A stretch of 64,000 nucleotides of DNA from Sporomusa ovata DSM 2662 (GCF_000445445.1 NZ_ASXP01000003.1:868001-932000), one strand, 5' to 3'. Counted from the first letter of the stretch, positions 17,753 through 27,835 are shown. Numbers and translations: made by a program. Notes: a model not told the origin generated them from the sequence alone.

Positions 17753-18778
17753 TTAAAATACCGCACATTGGTTGCGCCCCTGCCGTTTGGCACGGTACAA
17801 AGCACTGTCAGCTTTACTGAAGGCATCCTGACAGGCTACATTCGGACTCTTACGCGCTACCCCGATACTAATGGTAATTTTAACACGTTCCCCTTTATGA
17901 ACGAAATCGCAATTAGCCACTTGAAAGCGCAGCCTTTCGGCAATCTTTAGACCTAATTCAAGCGAAGTACTCGGCAATACCAGTGCAAATTCCTCACCGC
18001 CATAGCGAAAAGCCATATCCCTGCTCCGAATACTCATTTTTAACATCCTGCCGACCATTTCCAAGACCTGATCACCAAATAAGTGACCATAAGCATCATT
18101 TAATTGCTTAAAATGGTCAATATCAACGATTAGTAAAATATATTGCGAAATGTTAGCTGTCTTTTCCAGATAGGCCCGGTGATTTAACAAGCCTGTCAGC
18201 TGATCCGTATGCGCTAACTCATAATGGTGCGCATTTTCTCGCATAAGTTCGGCGATCTGTCCTTGGTTTTTCCATTGTGTTTCTACCACATTACACATAT
18301 AAACAGCTGTTCCGGACAGCAGGGCAAAACTAATTACATTGAATACTACATCAAGCCAAAAATCTGCCGCCATAGCATGGGTTGTAAAGAGCTGCGCAGT
18401 CACATAAACAAATACAATTACCAGCGTCAGACGCATAGCCCGGTCGCGTCCCACCATGAGCACCATCCGTATTAGCAACAAATGATATAAGATATTGCTG
18501 TAATTTGCTCCAACTACAGTAAGTCCGGCGCACAGCACTAAATTGATAACTAAATCACCCAAACGCAGCTTAGCCAACCGCCAACATAAGAACATGTTAT
18601 AAAGAATGTATACACTGGCTAAGCCGGCAATCACCAGCCACTGCGGCCCTTGATTAAGCACGGCGGCTGTCAAAGAAAACAACACGGCAATAGCGCCCAT
18701 TCGTCTGATAATCAACTGTAGTTGTGTGGCAGGATCGCCCCATATTTTTATTATATCCCTACCATTGCTTGCACTCAT
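17753..18778 (-). CDS. Membrane diguanylate cyclase (GGDEF)
   Basis: A 341-residue protein with about six N-terminal membrane helices (residues 20-160), a short coiled linker and a C-terminal GGDEF domain. That domain starts at AHTDQLTGLLNHRAYL, with active site GGEEF and an inhibitory-site RxxD (RSRD) five residues upstream. It should make c-di-GMP and be product-inhibited. The ATG at 18778 is preferred to the upstream TTG because AAAGGAG is 10 nt away, whereas it would nearly touch the TTG. It appears monocistronic. The sensed signal is unknown. Confidence 0.9.
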   Translation of the reverse strand: MSASNGRDIIKIWGDPATQLQLIIRRMGAIAVLFSLTAAVLNQGPQWLVIAGLASVYILYNMFLCWRLAKLRLGDLVINLVLCAGLTVVGANYSNILYHLLLIRMVLMVGRDRAMRLTLVIVFVYVTAQLFTTHAMAADFWLDVVFNVISFALLSGTAVYMCNVVETQWKNQGQIAELMRENAHHYELAHTDQLTGLLNHRAYLEKTANISQYILLIVDIDHFKQLNDAYGHLFGDQVLEMVGRMLKMSIRSRDMAFRYGGEEFALVLPSTSLELGLKIAERLRFQVANCDFVHKGERVKITISIGVARKSPNVACQDAFSKADSALYRAKRQGRNQCAVF

Positions 18779-18937
18779 GTTTTTCAAACTCCTTTAAACA
18801 CTAGGAGGAGATGTATGCTTCTTGTACAATAGTATCATATTTTCAGAATAAAAAGTAAGTTTTTTCTTTTGCTGATAGCCTTGTAAAAAATTCCGCATTT
18901 CTTGTCATATTATTACAAAATATTTTATAAAATAACA

Positions 18938-18974
18938 AAACAATCCCTGTAAAACTTATCCACAGGGATTGTTT
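18938..18974 (-). terminator. Terminator of the hem operon
   Basis: A perfect 13-bp stem (AAACAATCCCTGT / ACAGGGATTGTTT) with an 11-nt loop begins 9 bp after the hemL stop codon. It is followed on the minus strand by T-rich DNA and marks the end of the hem operon. Confidence 0.85.
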
Positions 18975-18982
18975 CTTGTATT

Positions 18983-20296
18983 TTACTGTTTACTGACGTA
19001 TTCAGCCACTTTCTTAAAGGCATTGCCACAGGCGTAAATTGTCGCATTGATATCCTCTTGGGTATGAGCAGCAGACATAAATGAAGCCTCAAACTGAGAG
19101 GGGGCAAAATAAATACCTTGCTCCAGCATAGCGTGAAAGTAGATAGAAAACGCAGCTGTATTTGAGAGTTTGGCACTCGCATAGTCGTAAACCGGCTGCT
19201 CACTAAAAAACAGACCAAACATTGAACCAGCTTGGTGAAATTGATAGGCAAAACCAAACTCCTTAGCTTTAGCCTGAATACCGGCACACAGCGCTGCTGT
19301 TTTGGCTGTGATTTTTTCGTAAAAGTCAGCATCCTGGGTCACTATCTGCAAAGTGGCAAGTCCGGCCGTCATCGCTAACGGATTACCGCTCAGTGTACCC
19401 GCTTGATATACTGGACCGGCCGGTGCAATCAGTTCCATGATATCCCGCCGTCCACCATAGGCACCCACAGGCAGACCACCGCCAATTACCTTACCCAAAC
19501 AGGTAAGATCGGGAGTAATATTATAGACTTCCTGCGCCCCCCCATAAGCTACCCGGAAACCGGACATGACCTCATCGAAAATCAGCAGTGCACCATACTG
19601 TTCGGTAATGGCACGTACCTTGTCCAGATACTCCGGTTTCGGCAGTACCAGTCCCATATTGCCAGGTACTGGTTCAATAATAACTGCCGCAATTTCTTCC
19701 CCTTGTTGTTCAAATAGACTGCTTAATCCCTGAACATCGTTATAATCAACTGTTATCGTATTACCGGCAATCCCTTCCGGTACACCAGGGCTGTCAGGCA
19801 CACCTAAGGTAGTTGCCCCTGAACCGGCCTTAACCAGCAGACTATCATGATGACCATGATAACAACCGGCGAACTTGACAATCTTACTGCGCTTGGTATA
19901 GGCTCTGGCCACTCTCAGGACGCTCATTGTGGCCTCTGTACCTGAATTAACAAACCGGACAAGATCCATAGAAGGAATGGCTTCCGTAATCAATCTCGCA
20001 AGTTCGGTCTCCAGGAGCGTAGGAGCGCCATAACTGGTGCCGCGTTCCAAGGCAACACGCAGCTCAGCCGTCACTTCCGGATGGGCATGCCCCAAAATCA
20101 TGGGACCCCACGAACCTACATAATCAATATACTCATTACCATCAATATCAAAAATATGACTACCTTTTGCTCTGGCAATAAAGGGTGGCGTACCGCCAAC
20201 ACCCCGGAACGAACGAACCGGACTGTTGACACCGCCAGGAATATATCGTTTGGCTTCCGCAAAAGCAGTTGCTGCTTTATTCAATGTAAATGTCAT
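18983..20296 (-). CDS. hemL: Glutamate-1-semialdehyde 2,1-aminomutase
   Basis: A 437-residue PLP enzyme that converts glutamate-1-semialdehyde to 5-aminolevulinate, the second step of the C5 tetrapyrrole pathway. The PLP lysine lies in LGKVIGGGLPVGAYGG, and the NSGTEATMSVLRVARAYT segment is typical. The start is the ATG at 20296 (GAAGGGAG 8 nt upstream, protein MTFTLNK); the upstream in-frame extension is rejected because it would bury this site in the coding region. It is the last gene of the hem operon, 22 bp after hemB. Confidence 0.96.
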   Translation of the reverse strand: MTFTLNKAATAFAEAKRYIPGGVNSPVRSFRGVGGTPPFIARAKGSHIFDIDGNEYIDYVGSWGPMILGHAHPEVTAELRVALERGTSYGAPTLLETELARLITEAIPSMDLVRFVNSGTEATMSVLRVARAYTKRSKIVKFAGCYHGHHDSLLVKAGSGATTLGVPDSPGVPEGIAGNTITVDYNDVQGLSSLFEQQGEEIAAVIIEPVPGNMGLVLPKPEYLDKVRAITEQYGALLIFDEVMSGFRVAYGGAQEVYNITPDLTCLGKVIGGGLPVGAYGGRRDIMELIAPAGPVYQAGTLSGNPLAMTAGLATLQIVTQDADFYEKITAKTAALCAGIQAKAKEFGFAYQFHQAGSMFGLFFSEQPVYDYASAKLSNTAAFSIYFHAMLEQGIYFAPSQFEASFMSAAHTQEDINATIYACGNAFKKVAEYVSKQ

Positions 20297-20318
20297 ATTG
20301 AAATCTCCCTTCGGGTTC

Positions 20319-21284
20319 TTATAGCCATTTGACAGCATCAAGCGCATGATAGGTAATAATAATATCAGCACCAGCACGTTTCATGTTTGTTAACGACTCG
20401 ATAACCATACGGGGCTCGTCAATCAGCCCCTGGGCGGCGGCGGCCTTAATCATGGCATACTCGCCGCTGACATTGTACGCAGCTACTGGCAACAAAAACT
20501 CATCCTTAACCTGGCGAACTATATCCAGATAGGCTAAGGCAGGCTTAACCATCACAATGTCCGCACCTTCCTCAATGTCCAGTGCAACTTCCCGGAGCGC
20601 TTCGCGGGAATTGGCCGGATCCATCTGGTAGGCCCGACGGTCTCCAAATTGCGGAGCCGAATCAGCGGCCTCGCGGAAAGGCCCGTAATAGGCAGAAGCA
20701 TACTTGGCCGCATAAGACATAATACTGACATTGCTGTAGCCGGAGTTATCCAGTGATGCCCGGATAGCTGCTACCCTGCCATCCATCATATCCGACGGAG
20801 CCACCATATCTGCCCCCGCTTCGGCATGGCTAAGTGCCACTTGGGCAAGGAGTGGCACTGTTGCATCATTATCCACCTGCTGCCCATGTATAAGACCGCA
20901 ATGCCCATGGCTTGTGTATTCACATAAGCAAACATCACTGATAACAACCAGTTCAGGTATTGCCTGTTTGATGGCCGTAATAGCCTGCTGCACCGGACTG
21001 CTCATGTCCCAGGCACTGCTGCCACGTTCATCCTTGTACTCAGGTAAACCAAATACCAGCACCGCCGGGATGCCTAGAGCATATGCTTCCCGCGCCAACT
21101 CTACAGCATTATCAGCTGATAAATGGTAATTACCCACCATGGAGGATATTTCCCTTTTGACATTGGTACCAGGCACAATAAACAAAGGATAGACCAAGTT
21201 GGCTGGCATTAGCACCGTCTCCCGTACCATACTGCGAATGCCGCCGGTAGCTCTAAGCCGCCGGGGGCGATAAATCATCGACAT
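20319..21284 (-). CDS. hemB: Porphobilinogen synthase (5-aminolevulinate dehydratase)
   Basis: A 321-residue class I aldolase-fold enzyme that joins two 5-aminolevulinates into porphobilinogen. Schiff-base lysines are in MVKPALAYLDIV and in the region after AAYNVSGEYAMIKAAA. The metal-site segment DVCLCEYTSHGHCGL has the three cysteines of zinc-dependent enzymes. The start ATG at 21284 has GAGGGGG 7 nt upstream, inside the end of the cobA-hemD gene, which stops only 2 bp away, so translation is probably coupled. Confidence 0.96.
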   Translation of the reverse strand: MSMIYRPRRLRATGGIRSMVRETVLMPANLVYPLFIVPGTNVKREISSMVGNYHLSADNAVELAREAYALGIPAVLVFGLPEYKDERGSSAWDMSSPVQQAITAIKQAIPELVVISDVCLCEYTSHGHCGLIHGQQVDNDATVPLLAQVALSHAEAGADMVAPSDMMDGRVAAIRASLDNSGYSNVSIMSYAAKYASAYYGPFREAADSAPQFGDRRAYQMDPANSREALREVALDIEEGADIVMVKPALAYLDIVRQVKDEFLLPVAAYNVSGEYAMIKAAAAQGLIDEPRMVIESLTNMKRAGADIIITYHALDAVKWL

Positions 21285-21286
21285 GG

Positions 21287-22804
21287 TTATTCCCCCTCAT
21301 ACAACGCTGTAATAGCTTCTATTAAACCCTTAATGGTATATTCTTCGGCAATAACATCAGGCTTAATGCCATGAGCCATACAGGTCTCGGCGGTAATAGG
21401 ACCAATGCAGGCTACCTTGGCCCTGGCCACAAGCTGTGCCCCATTTTCCCCTAACAATTCTAATAAATTAGTCACAGTCGAGGAACTTGTAAAGGTAACC
21501 AGCTCAATGGAACCTTGCTCCAGTTTAGCGGCTAACTCTTGTCCGTTGGTATCACCGGCAACTGTACGATAGGCAGGCGCAACCTTCACATCAGCTCCTA
21601 ACTCTGTCAGTTTCGCCGGCAAAACGTCCCTCGCCACCAAAGCACGGGGAATCAGTATTTTCATGCCAGGTTTTATATAATCTGCTAATGCCTCAACAAT
21701 ACCTTCGGCCCTAAACTCAGCAGGAACAATATCAGCAATAATACCAAAACTTTTTAGCTTGTCAGCCGTTTGCGAACCAATGGCAGCCACCTTAGCGGCA
21801 ATAGCCCTCGTATCCAGCCCGGCGGCAGCCATCCGTTCAAAGAAATGGTCTACGCCGTTAGCACTGGTAAAAATCAGCCAGTTGTATTCTTTAATATGGA
21901 TAATAGCGTCATCAAGCTCTCCATAGCTTTCAGGCGGCACAATCTTGATAGCCGGTGCCTCAATACAGTCAGCGCCTAGTTTCGCCAGACCATCTGTCAG
22001 AACACTGGCCTGCTCGCGTGCCCGGGTAACCAGTACCTTCTTCCCAAACAGCAGTTTATTGTCAAACCACGCCAGTTGCTCCCGTAGTGAGACGACATGG
22101 CCAACAATAAAAATAGCTGGTGGCTTTAAGCCCCTGGCAACAACAGCCTGAGCCGCCTGACCAACTGTTGTCACCAGCACTTCCTGTTCCGGTTTAGTGC
22201 CCCAGCGAATGACAGCAGCCGGCGTATCAGCCGGACGGCCATGTTCAATCAGCTTACTTGTAATATAGGGCAAATTTTCCACTCCCATAAGAAATACCAG
22301 CGTATCCACCGCGGTAGCCAATTTGTCCCATTTCATTGTAGATTCTGTCTTGGTAGGGTCCTCATGTCCGGTAATAACAGCAAAAGAAGTGGCAATTCCC
22401 CGGTGGGTGACAGGAATTCCGGCATATGCCGGTACAGATATCGCAGAAGTAATTCCAGGAACAATCTCAAACGGAATCTCATACTCTACTAATTTTATTG
22501 CTTCTTCGCCACCGCGACCGAAAACAAACGGATCGCCGCCTTTTAACCGGACAACCACCTTATTCTCTAATGCCTTTTCTACCAGCAACTGGTTAATATC
22601 GTCCTGGCGCATAGTATGATCGCTGGAGGCTTTCCCCACATATATAAGTTCAACATTGGACCGGGCATGATCCAGCAGCCGGTCATCAGCCAGCCGGTCG
22701 TACACAATAGTATCGGCTTGTTTAATACACTCTATTGCTTTCAAACTAATCAGCCCGTAATCTCCAGGACCAGCGCCAACTAAGTAGACAATTCCTTGCT
22801 TCAT
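21287..22804 (-). CDS. cobA-hemD: Uroporphyrinogen-III C-methyltransferase / uroporphyrinogen-III synthase fusion
   Basis: A 505-residue two-domain protein. Residues 1-245 are the SAM-dependent methyltransferase CobA/SUMT (VYLVGAGPGDYGLISLKA, LKGGDPFVFGRGGEE), which makes precorrin-2. Residues about 250-505 are uroporphyrinogen-III synthase HemD (GKKVLVTRAREQAS, then ELVTFTSSSTVTNLLELL). The fusion channels hydroxymethylbilane to precorrin-2, the branch to siroheme and cobalamin, and is frequent in Firmicutes. It sits between hemC and hemB in the operon. Confidence 0.95.
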   Translation of the reverse strand: MKQGIVYLVGAGPGDYGLISLKAIECIKQADTIVYDRLADDRLLDHARSNVELIYVGKASSDHTMRQDDINQLLVEKALENKVVVRLKGGDPFVFGRGGEEAIKLVEYEIPFEIVPGITSAISVPAYAGIPVTHRGIATSFAVITGHEDPTKTESTMKWDKLATAVDTLVFLMGVENLPYITSKLIEHGRPADTPAAVIRWGTKPEQEVLVTTVGQAAQAVVARGLKPPAIFIVGHVVSLREQLAWFDNKLLFGKKVLVTRAREQASVLTDGLAKLGADCIEAPAIKIVPPESYGELDDAIIHIKEYNWLIFTSANGVDHFFERMAAAGLDTRAIAAKVAAIGSQTADKLKSFGIIADIVPAEFRAEGIVEALADYIKPGMKILIPRALVARDVLPAKLTELGADVKVAPAYRTVAGDTNGQELAAKLEQGSIELVTFTSSSTVTNLLELLGENGAQLVARAKVACIGPITAETCMAHGIKPDVIAEEYTIKGLIEAITALYEGE

Positions 22805-22828
22805 AGCATCCTCCCTTAAACCGATCTA

Positions 22829-23761
22829 TTACTGGTTCTCAAATAACTTTGCCAATATCTCACGTCCGCCATTATTCAGCATACGCACAGCCAGTGTTTG
22901 TCCCAGCATGGCTGCTTCTGCCGGACAGCCAGCAATAGTATCCCGAATAGCTTCCTTGCCATCAGGCGACATAATAACAGCGTTAAGGCCAACTTGACCG
23001 TCTTGGTCAAGTTGAGCATGAACACCAATCGGTACTTGACAGCCGCCCTCCACCTCAGCCAAAAAGGTACGCTCGGCCAATGTAGCCTGGCGGGTTGGCT
23101 CGTGGTTTAAAAATGCCAGCATATCCAGAGTCTCAGCGTCATTTTCTCTTGCTTCAATAGCTAATGCCCCTTGCCCGACGGCAGGCAGACAAATCGATTG
23201 CGGCAATACCTGGGTAATATGCTGCGCCCATCCCAAGCGTCTCAGGCCGGCAACTGCCAGCAAGATGGCATCCAGATTTTCTGTTGTCAGCTTTTTTAAC
23301 CTGGTATCCAGGTTTCCGCGCAGATCGACAATGGTAAGATCGGGGCGGGCATTTAATAACTGAGCTTTGCGCCGCAGGCTGGAAGTACCAACTTTGGCGT
23401 TAACAGGCAGCTTATCCAGCGTTTTATATTCCGGACTGATTAAGGCATCCCCTGGATCGACCCGGTCAGTCACAGCAGCCAGTATCAAACCTTCCGGCAA
23501 TTGGGTCGGCACATCTTTAAGACTATGCACAGCCAAATCAATTTCTCCGCTTAGCATGGCAACTTCCAGTTCCTTGGTGAATAGACCCTTGCCGCCAATT
23601 TTGGCTAGCGGTACATCCAGGATTTTATCGCCTGTCGTTACCATGTTTTTTAATTCAATTACTATATTGGGGTAGTGCTCCCGTAAACAAGCGGCTATAT
23701 GATTAGCCTGCCACAAAGCCAGCTTACTGCCGCGCGTACCGATGACAAGTTTTTGTTTCAC
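22829..23761 (-). CDS. hemC: Hydroxymethylbilane synthase (porphobilinogen deaminase)
   Basis: A 310-residue enzyme that polymerises four porphobilinogens. Motifs: IGTRGSKLALWQAN at the N-terminus, HSLKDVPTQLPEGL, and the dipyrromethane-cofactor cysteine in EGGCQVPIG. The GTG start at 23761 lies inside the 3' end of hemA (38-bp overlap), with an AGAGG site about 9 nt upstream, so translation is probably coupled. It is the third step toward uroporphyrinogen III. Confidence 0.96.
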   Translation of the reverse strand: MKQKLVIGTRGSKLALWQANHIAACLREHYPNIVIELKNMVTTGDKILDVPLAKIGGKGLFTKELEVAMLSGEIDLAVHSLKDVPTQLPEGLILAAVTDRVDPGDALISPEYKTLDKLPVNAKVGTSSLRRKAQLLNARPDLTIVDLRGNLDTRLKKLTTENLDAILLAVAGLRRLGWAQHITQVLPQSICLPAVGQGALAIEARENDAETLDMLAFLNHEPTRQATLAERTFLAEVEGGCQVPIGVHAQLDQDGQVGLNAVIMSPDGKEAIRDTIAGCPAEAAMLGQTLAVRMLNNGGREILAKLFENQ

Positions 23762-25073
23762 TGTCTCGTTCCTCTCCCAGCTGATCTTCCCGATTTATTT
23801 CCAATGCAATATCAAGCTTAAACATCTTACGCAAAGCATCTTTGTAATAATACTCCTTGTCCGTACCGGCTGCTTGATTCAGCCGGACAATGGGGTCGCG
23901 GAGCAATTTTCTCACAATCATCTTCGACATATTTTCAAATATTCGCCGTTCTTCCGGCGTAATATCCGGCAGCTTGGTCAAAGCCCGTTTTATTTCACGC
24001 TGACGAATACGTTCGGCTTTATCAGTTAACTGAGCCAACATCGGCTGGTAGGACAAATAACGAAAACGGTCAATAATCTCAGCCATTTCCTCATCAATCA
24101 GTTTTTCAGCTTCAGCAGCTTCCTGTTCCCTTTCCCGCATATTGGACTCAACCACAGCCTCTAAATCATCAATATTATACAGGGTTACACCGGCAATAGC
24201 TCCTACCTCAGGCTCAATATCCCGCGGTACAGCAATATCAATGAAAAAAATCGGCCGACCCTGCCGTTTAGGCATCAGGTGCGCCACATCCCAGGTTTGA
24301 ATAATATAGTGCGGTGCTCCTGTGGAGGTAATCACAATATCAGCATCAACCGCACATTTCAGAAAATCCTCAAAAGGCACGGCAACACCCCGGAACTTGT
24401 CTGCCAAAGCCTCAGCCCGGCTAAAGTTACGGTTAGATACAAACACAGTCTTAACACCGTTGGCCACCAAATGGCGTGCCGTCAACTCACTCATCTCGCC
24501 GGCACCCAGCACCAATACATTAGAGGCAGATAAATCGCCCAGTACCTTCTTAGCCAGCTCCACTGCGGCATAACTGACAGATACCGCATTATAGGCGATC
24601 CGGGTGGTAGTTCGCACCCTTTTCCCAACAGCAATAGCCCTGTTAAACAGTGTATTTAAGACCGTCTTGGTGGTTCCTGCGATCCGGGCAATAGCATAGG
24701 CTGATTTTACCTGACTGAGAATCTGCCCCTCACCCAGTACCAGTGAGTCAAGGCTGGCGCTTACTCTAAATAGATGCCTGATACATTCCTCTTGCTGAAA
24801 ATAAAATAGATAATCATAGTTTGTCTCAGCGAACACGTTGGGTGCCATATCGTCAAGGAAATCCTGCATAACCGTCAAAGCATCATCGGCATCTTCCACA
24901 ACCGCATACATTTCAGTCCGGTTGCAGGTAGACAAAATAACGCATTCCCGAATATCATCATATTCATAAATACGCTTATAGGCTGCTTTGATTTGTTCTT
25001 CTGAAAAAGAGAAACACTCCCGGACTTCTACCGGGGCCGTTCTATGATTCAGGCCCAATACAACAAGCTGCAT
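23724..25073 (-). CDS. hemA: Glutamyl-tRNA reductase
   Basis: A 449-residue enzyme reducing glutamyl-tRNA to glutamate-1-semialdehyde, the first committed step of the C5 pathway. The protein starts MQLVVLGLNHRTAPVEVRE, with the catalytic cysteine in LSTCNRTEMY. A NADPH-binding domain follows (NVLVLGAGEMSELTARHL), then a C-terminal helical dimerisation region. The ATG at 25073 fits the conserved N-terminus; an in-frame extension to 25148 runs into the upstream gene and is not supported. It overlaps sirC by 32 bp and hemC by 38 bp. Confidence 0.96.
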   Translation of the reverse strand: MQLVVLGLNHRTAPVEVRECFSFSEEQIKAAYKRIYEYDDIRECVILSTCNRTEMYAVVEDADDALTVMQDFLDDMAPNVFAETNYDYLFYFQQEECIRHLFRVSASLDSLVLGEGQILSQVKSAYAIARIAGTTKTVLNTLFNRAIAVGKRVRTTTRIAYNAVSVSYAAVELAKKVLGDLSASNVLVLGAGEMSELTARHLVANGVKTVFVSNRNFSRAEALADKFRGVAVPFEDFLKCAVDADIVITSTGAPHYIIQTWDVAHLMPKRQGRPIFFIDIAVPRDIEPEVGAIAGVTLYNIDDLEAVVESNMREREQEAAEAEKLIDEEMAEIIDRFRYLSYQPMLAQLTDKAERIRQREIKRALTKLPDITPEERRIFENMSKMIVRKLLRDPIVRLNQAAGTDKEYYYKDALRKMFKLDIALEINREDQLGEERDSETKTCHRYARQ

Positions 25074-25686
25074 TTCGTATTCTCTCCTCTGCCTCGCTAA
25101 ACTTGCCTTGTTTAAGCAAATCAAGCGTCTCCTGATCAATGGTTTCACGCCAAAATTTTTCCCGGTCCTTAGCTGTTGCCAAACGGTCCTTCATTTCTGT
25201 TCTAAGCTTGGCAAGCAGCGTCAGATAATGGCCATATTCCGGTCCATACGTTGCGGCAAGCTCTTCTCGCAGCCGCCTTGAGAGAGCCGGACTACCACCG
25301 CCGGTCGAAATCGTAAGTAATAAATCCCCATGGGCTACATGGGCTGGCACATAAAAATCAGATAAATCAGGCGCATCGGCAATAGTAACCAAAGCTCCTG
25401 CTGCCTGGGCTTCTGCCGCTGCCTGACGGTTTATCTCCGGATCATTCGTGGCGCAGAACACCAAAAAAAAATTATGTAAATCCCCGGCCTGATAGGTACG
25501 CGGTATCCATGCCAAGCGGCCAGTTTCCTGCAAGCCGCTAAGCCTTGGTGTCAGTACAGGGCTAAATACACTTGTCTCGGCACCGGCCGTCAAAAGTCCC
25601 ATTACTTTGCGCTCAGCTACCGTACCGCCGCCGATAACACCACACCGCCGTCCGGTCAATTTGAGATTAATAGGATATAATTCCAT
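25042..25686 (-). CDS. Precorrin-2 dehydrogenase / sirohydrochlorin ferrochelatase (SirC/Met8-like)
   Basis: A 214-residue NAD-dependent enzyme that oxidises precorrin-2 to sirohydrochlorin, and in some family members inserts iron to give siroheme. The Rossmann motif CGVIGGGTVAERKV begins at about residue 15, and the family segment STGGGSPALSRRLREEL is present. The ATG at 25686 is preferred to the GTG at 25695, because AGGA is 10 nt from the former and almost touches the latter. It is first gene of the hem operon; together with the cobA domain it directs flux to siroheme and corrinoids. Confidence 0.92.
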   Translation of the reverse strand: MELYPINLKLTGRRCGVIGGGTVAERKVMGLLTAGAETSVFSPVLTPRLSGLQETGRLAWIPRTYQAGDLHNFFLVFCATNDPEINRQAAAEAQAAGALVTIADAPDLSDFYVPAHVAHGDLLLTISTGGGSPALSRRLREELAATYGPEYGHYLTLLAKLRTEMKDRLATAKDREKFWRETIDQETLDLLKQGKFSEAEERIRNAACCIGPES

Positions 25687-25906
25687 TTGTTTCACGTCCT
25701 GGACAAGCTAGTAACATACAAATATTTTACCACATTTCGCTGTCAAAAGGTAATTTTCCTTTATCAAGCAAATAAATTGAAATATATATTCCTTGTACAA
25801 CGCATTAAAGCTTTGCAGACGACGGATGGTGTGTTGGCAAAAGCGGAAGTCAAGTGCCAGCGGTGGAGCGTTGTCAATATACCACCTGACTGCGCCGACA
25901 GTAGCT

Positions 25907-27718
25907 TTAATCGGTTCTCGTCGCAGGCGGCAGCGGTTTGACGGGTAAAGCAAAATAAGCTTCCAATATGCGGCGGGTGACAGGCGCAGCTGCCATTGAG
26001 CCTTCGCCACCATCTTCAATAAAGACTGACATGGCAATCTCAGGATTTTCTGCCGGTGCATAACAAACAAACCAGGAATGAGTAGTACCGCGTCCGGTTT
26101 CGGCTGAACCGGATTTCCCGGCCACCGTTTTGGGGAAACCGTTAAAAACCGAAGCCCCTGTACCCTGAGTTGTAACTGCAAGCATTCCCCGCCGAATCGT
26201 CTCCCACACCTCAGGCCTGAGATACACGTTCCTAATAACCTCAGGCTCAATTTTTTGGGCAACATTTCCTTCTATTGTCAGCACTTTGTCAACAAGGATT
26301 GGCTTGTAAACAATACCGCCAGTGGCGACCGTCATGGCCAGCATGGCTTGTTGCAAGGGGGTTGCCAGATAATAGCCCTGACCGATCGCAGCAATCAGAG
26401 TTTCGCCCGGATACCAGACTTCACCGTAATTAGCCTGCTTCCACTCAGCAGTTGGAACCAGCCCTTTTTCTTCACCTGCGAGCTTAATGCCTGTGGTTTG
26501 TCCATAACCAAAGGTCAGTGCATAGGAGGCTAACGTATCCACCCCCAGGCGGTTGCCTAATTCATAAAATACGGGATCACTTGACCAGGCCAAACCATCG
26601 ACAATATTCAATTTCCCCAATCCCTTGGTATTCCAGCCATAAAAACTCCAGCCGTTTAGAACATATACCCCTTTATCATTAAATATCTCCTGGGTTGTTG
26701 TTACATTGGTCTCCAACGCAGCCGCAGCTGTAATAATTTTGAATACCGAGGCCGGTGGATAGATATTGTGGATAGCGCGGTTAGTGAGCGGATTGTTTGG
26801 ATTGTTGATAAGTTGGTTCCATTCTTTACTATTAATACCACCGGCAAACCGATTGGGGTCAAAGGCTGGGTTACTGGCCATAACTAATACGCCGCCTGTT
26901 TTGACATCAAGTACAACAACGGCTCCGCCTTTTGCCGGCGCACCTATTTTCCGGCTTTCTGCTACTTGCGCTGTCAGAGCCTCTTCTGCTGCCTTTTGCA
27001 AATTGCCGTCAATGGTTAGCCCTAGCCCTTGCCCCGGTATTGCCGGACGATCACCCATCGGTTGTACTTCTTCCCCCACAGCATTGACCTCAATCTGCCG
27101 GGCACCGTCTGTACCCCTCAGGATAGATTCCCATTCCCCCTCCAAGCCGTCTTTGCCAATTAAATCATTCGGATGATAGCCTTGCTTTTTACGCTCTGCA
27201 TATTCTTGCTGATTAATATAACCAATATAGCCCAGCACATGGGCCGCCAGTTCATTATACATATAGTGTCTGACAGGCATGGCCTCAATGACTACGCCTG
27301 GCAGATAAGACTGACGCTCCTCGACTTTTGCAATCGTTGCCGCATCGGCGTCCCGTTTGATAGGTACCGGCGTATAAGGAAAATCCACACTGCTCTGCAG
27401 CAATTGCCGAATCTCCTCTGCCGTTACGCCGGTAATAGCAGCTAATAACAATGTATTCTCTGGTGAATTGTTATATTCGTTAGGAATAATAGATACAGCA
27501 AAACTTGGTCTATTGGTCACAATGACAGCACCATTTCTGTCGTATATTGTGCCGCGCGGTGCCAGTGCATTAATCTGTCTGGTACGGTTCTGTTCCGCTA
27601 TTTTCTTATACTGGGCACCCTGAAACAGTTGCATCCATACTAATCGAAAAGTAAGTACACCGATTATACCAATAACAATCATGGCTAATATCCTAATGCG
27701 CCGGTTTCTTTCCCACAT
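25907..27718 (-). CDS. mrdA: Penicillin-binding protein 2 (elongation transpeptidase)
   Basis: A 603-residue class B PBP. One N-terminal membrane helix (residues 9-28) is followed by a pedestal domain (RGTIYDRNGAVIVTNRPSFAV) and a transpeptidase domain. The catalytic serine motif is S324-V-F-K327. The second motif is S379-S-D rather than the commoner SxN, a variant also seen in other class B PBPs. The third motif is K535-S-G. It cross-links peptidoglycan during side-wall growth or sporulation. No RodA or MreBCD gene is adjacent. The start ATG has AAGGTGG upstream. Confidence 0.93.
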   Translation of the reverse strand: MWERNRRIRILAMIVIGIIGVLTFRLVWMQLFQGAQYKKIAEQNRTRQINALAPRGTIYDRNGAVIVTNRPSFAVSIIPNEYNNSPENTLLLAAITGVTAEEIRQLLQSSVDFPYTPVPIKRDADAATIAKVEERQSYLPGVVIEAMPVRHYMYNELAAHVLGYIGYINQQEYAERKKQGYHPNDLIGKDGLEGEWESILRGTDGARQIEVNAVGEEVQPMGDRPAIPGQGLGLTIDGNLQKAAEEALTAQVAESRKIGAPAKGGAVVVLDVKTGGVLVMASNPAFDPNRFAGGINSKEWNQLINNPNNPLTNRAIHNIYPPASVFKIITAAAALETNVTTTQEIFNDKGVYVLNGWSFYGWNTKGLGKLNIVDGLAWSSDPVFYELGNRLGVDTLASYALTFGYGQTTGIKLAGEEKGLVPTAEWKQANYGEVWYPGETLIAAIGQGYYLATPLQQAMLAMTVATGGIVYKPILVDKVLTIEGNVAQKIEPEVIRNVYLRPEVWETIRRGMLAVTTQGTGASVFNGFPKTVAGKSGSAETGRGTTHSWFVCYAPAENPEIAMSVFIEDGGEGSMAAAPVTRRILEAYFALPVKPLPPATRTD

Positions 27719-27835
27719 ATAGCTGCCACCTTTTCCTCAATGACAAATTTACTACATAGTATCCCATAAATAGCTAAAGAAAACACAACTTTCGCCAATC
27801 CTTAGCCATGGCGGGCTATTGCAGGAAAATAAAAA

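Noticed and set aside
25708..26265. 185-codon minus-strand frame overlapping the PBP2 3' end
   Set aside because: It lies in another frame of the PBP2 gene for most of its length, has no ribosome site and no recognisable domain.
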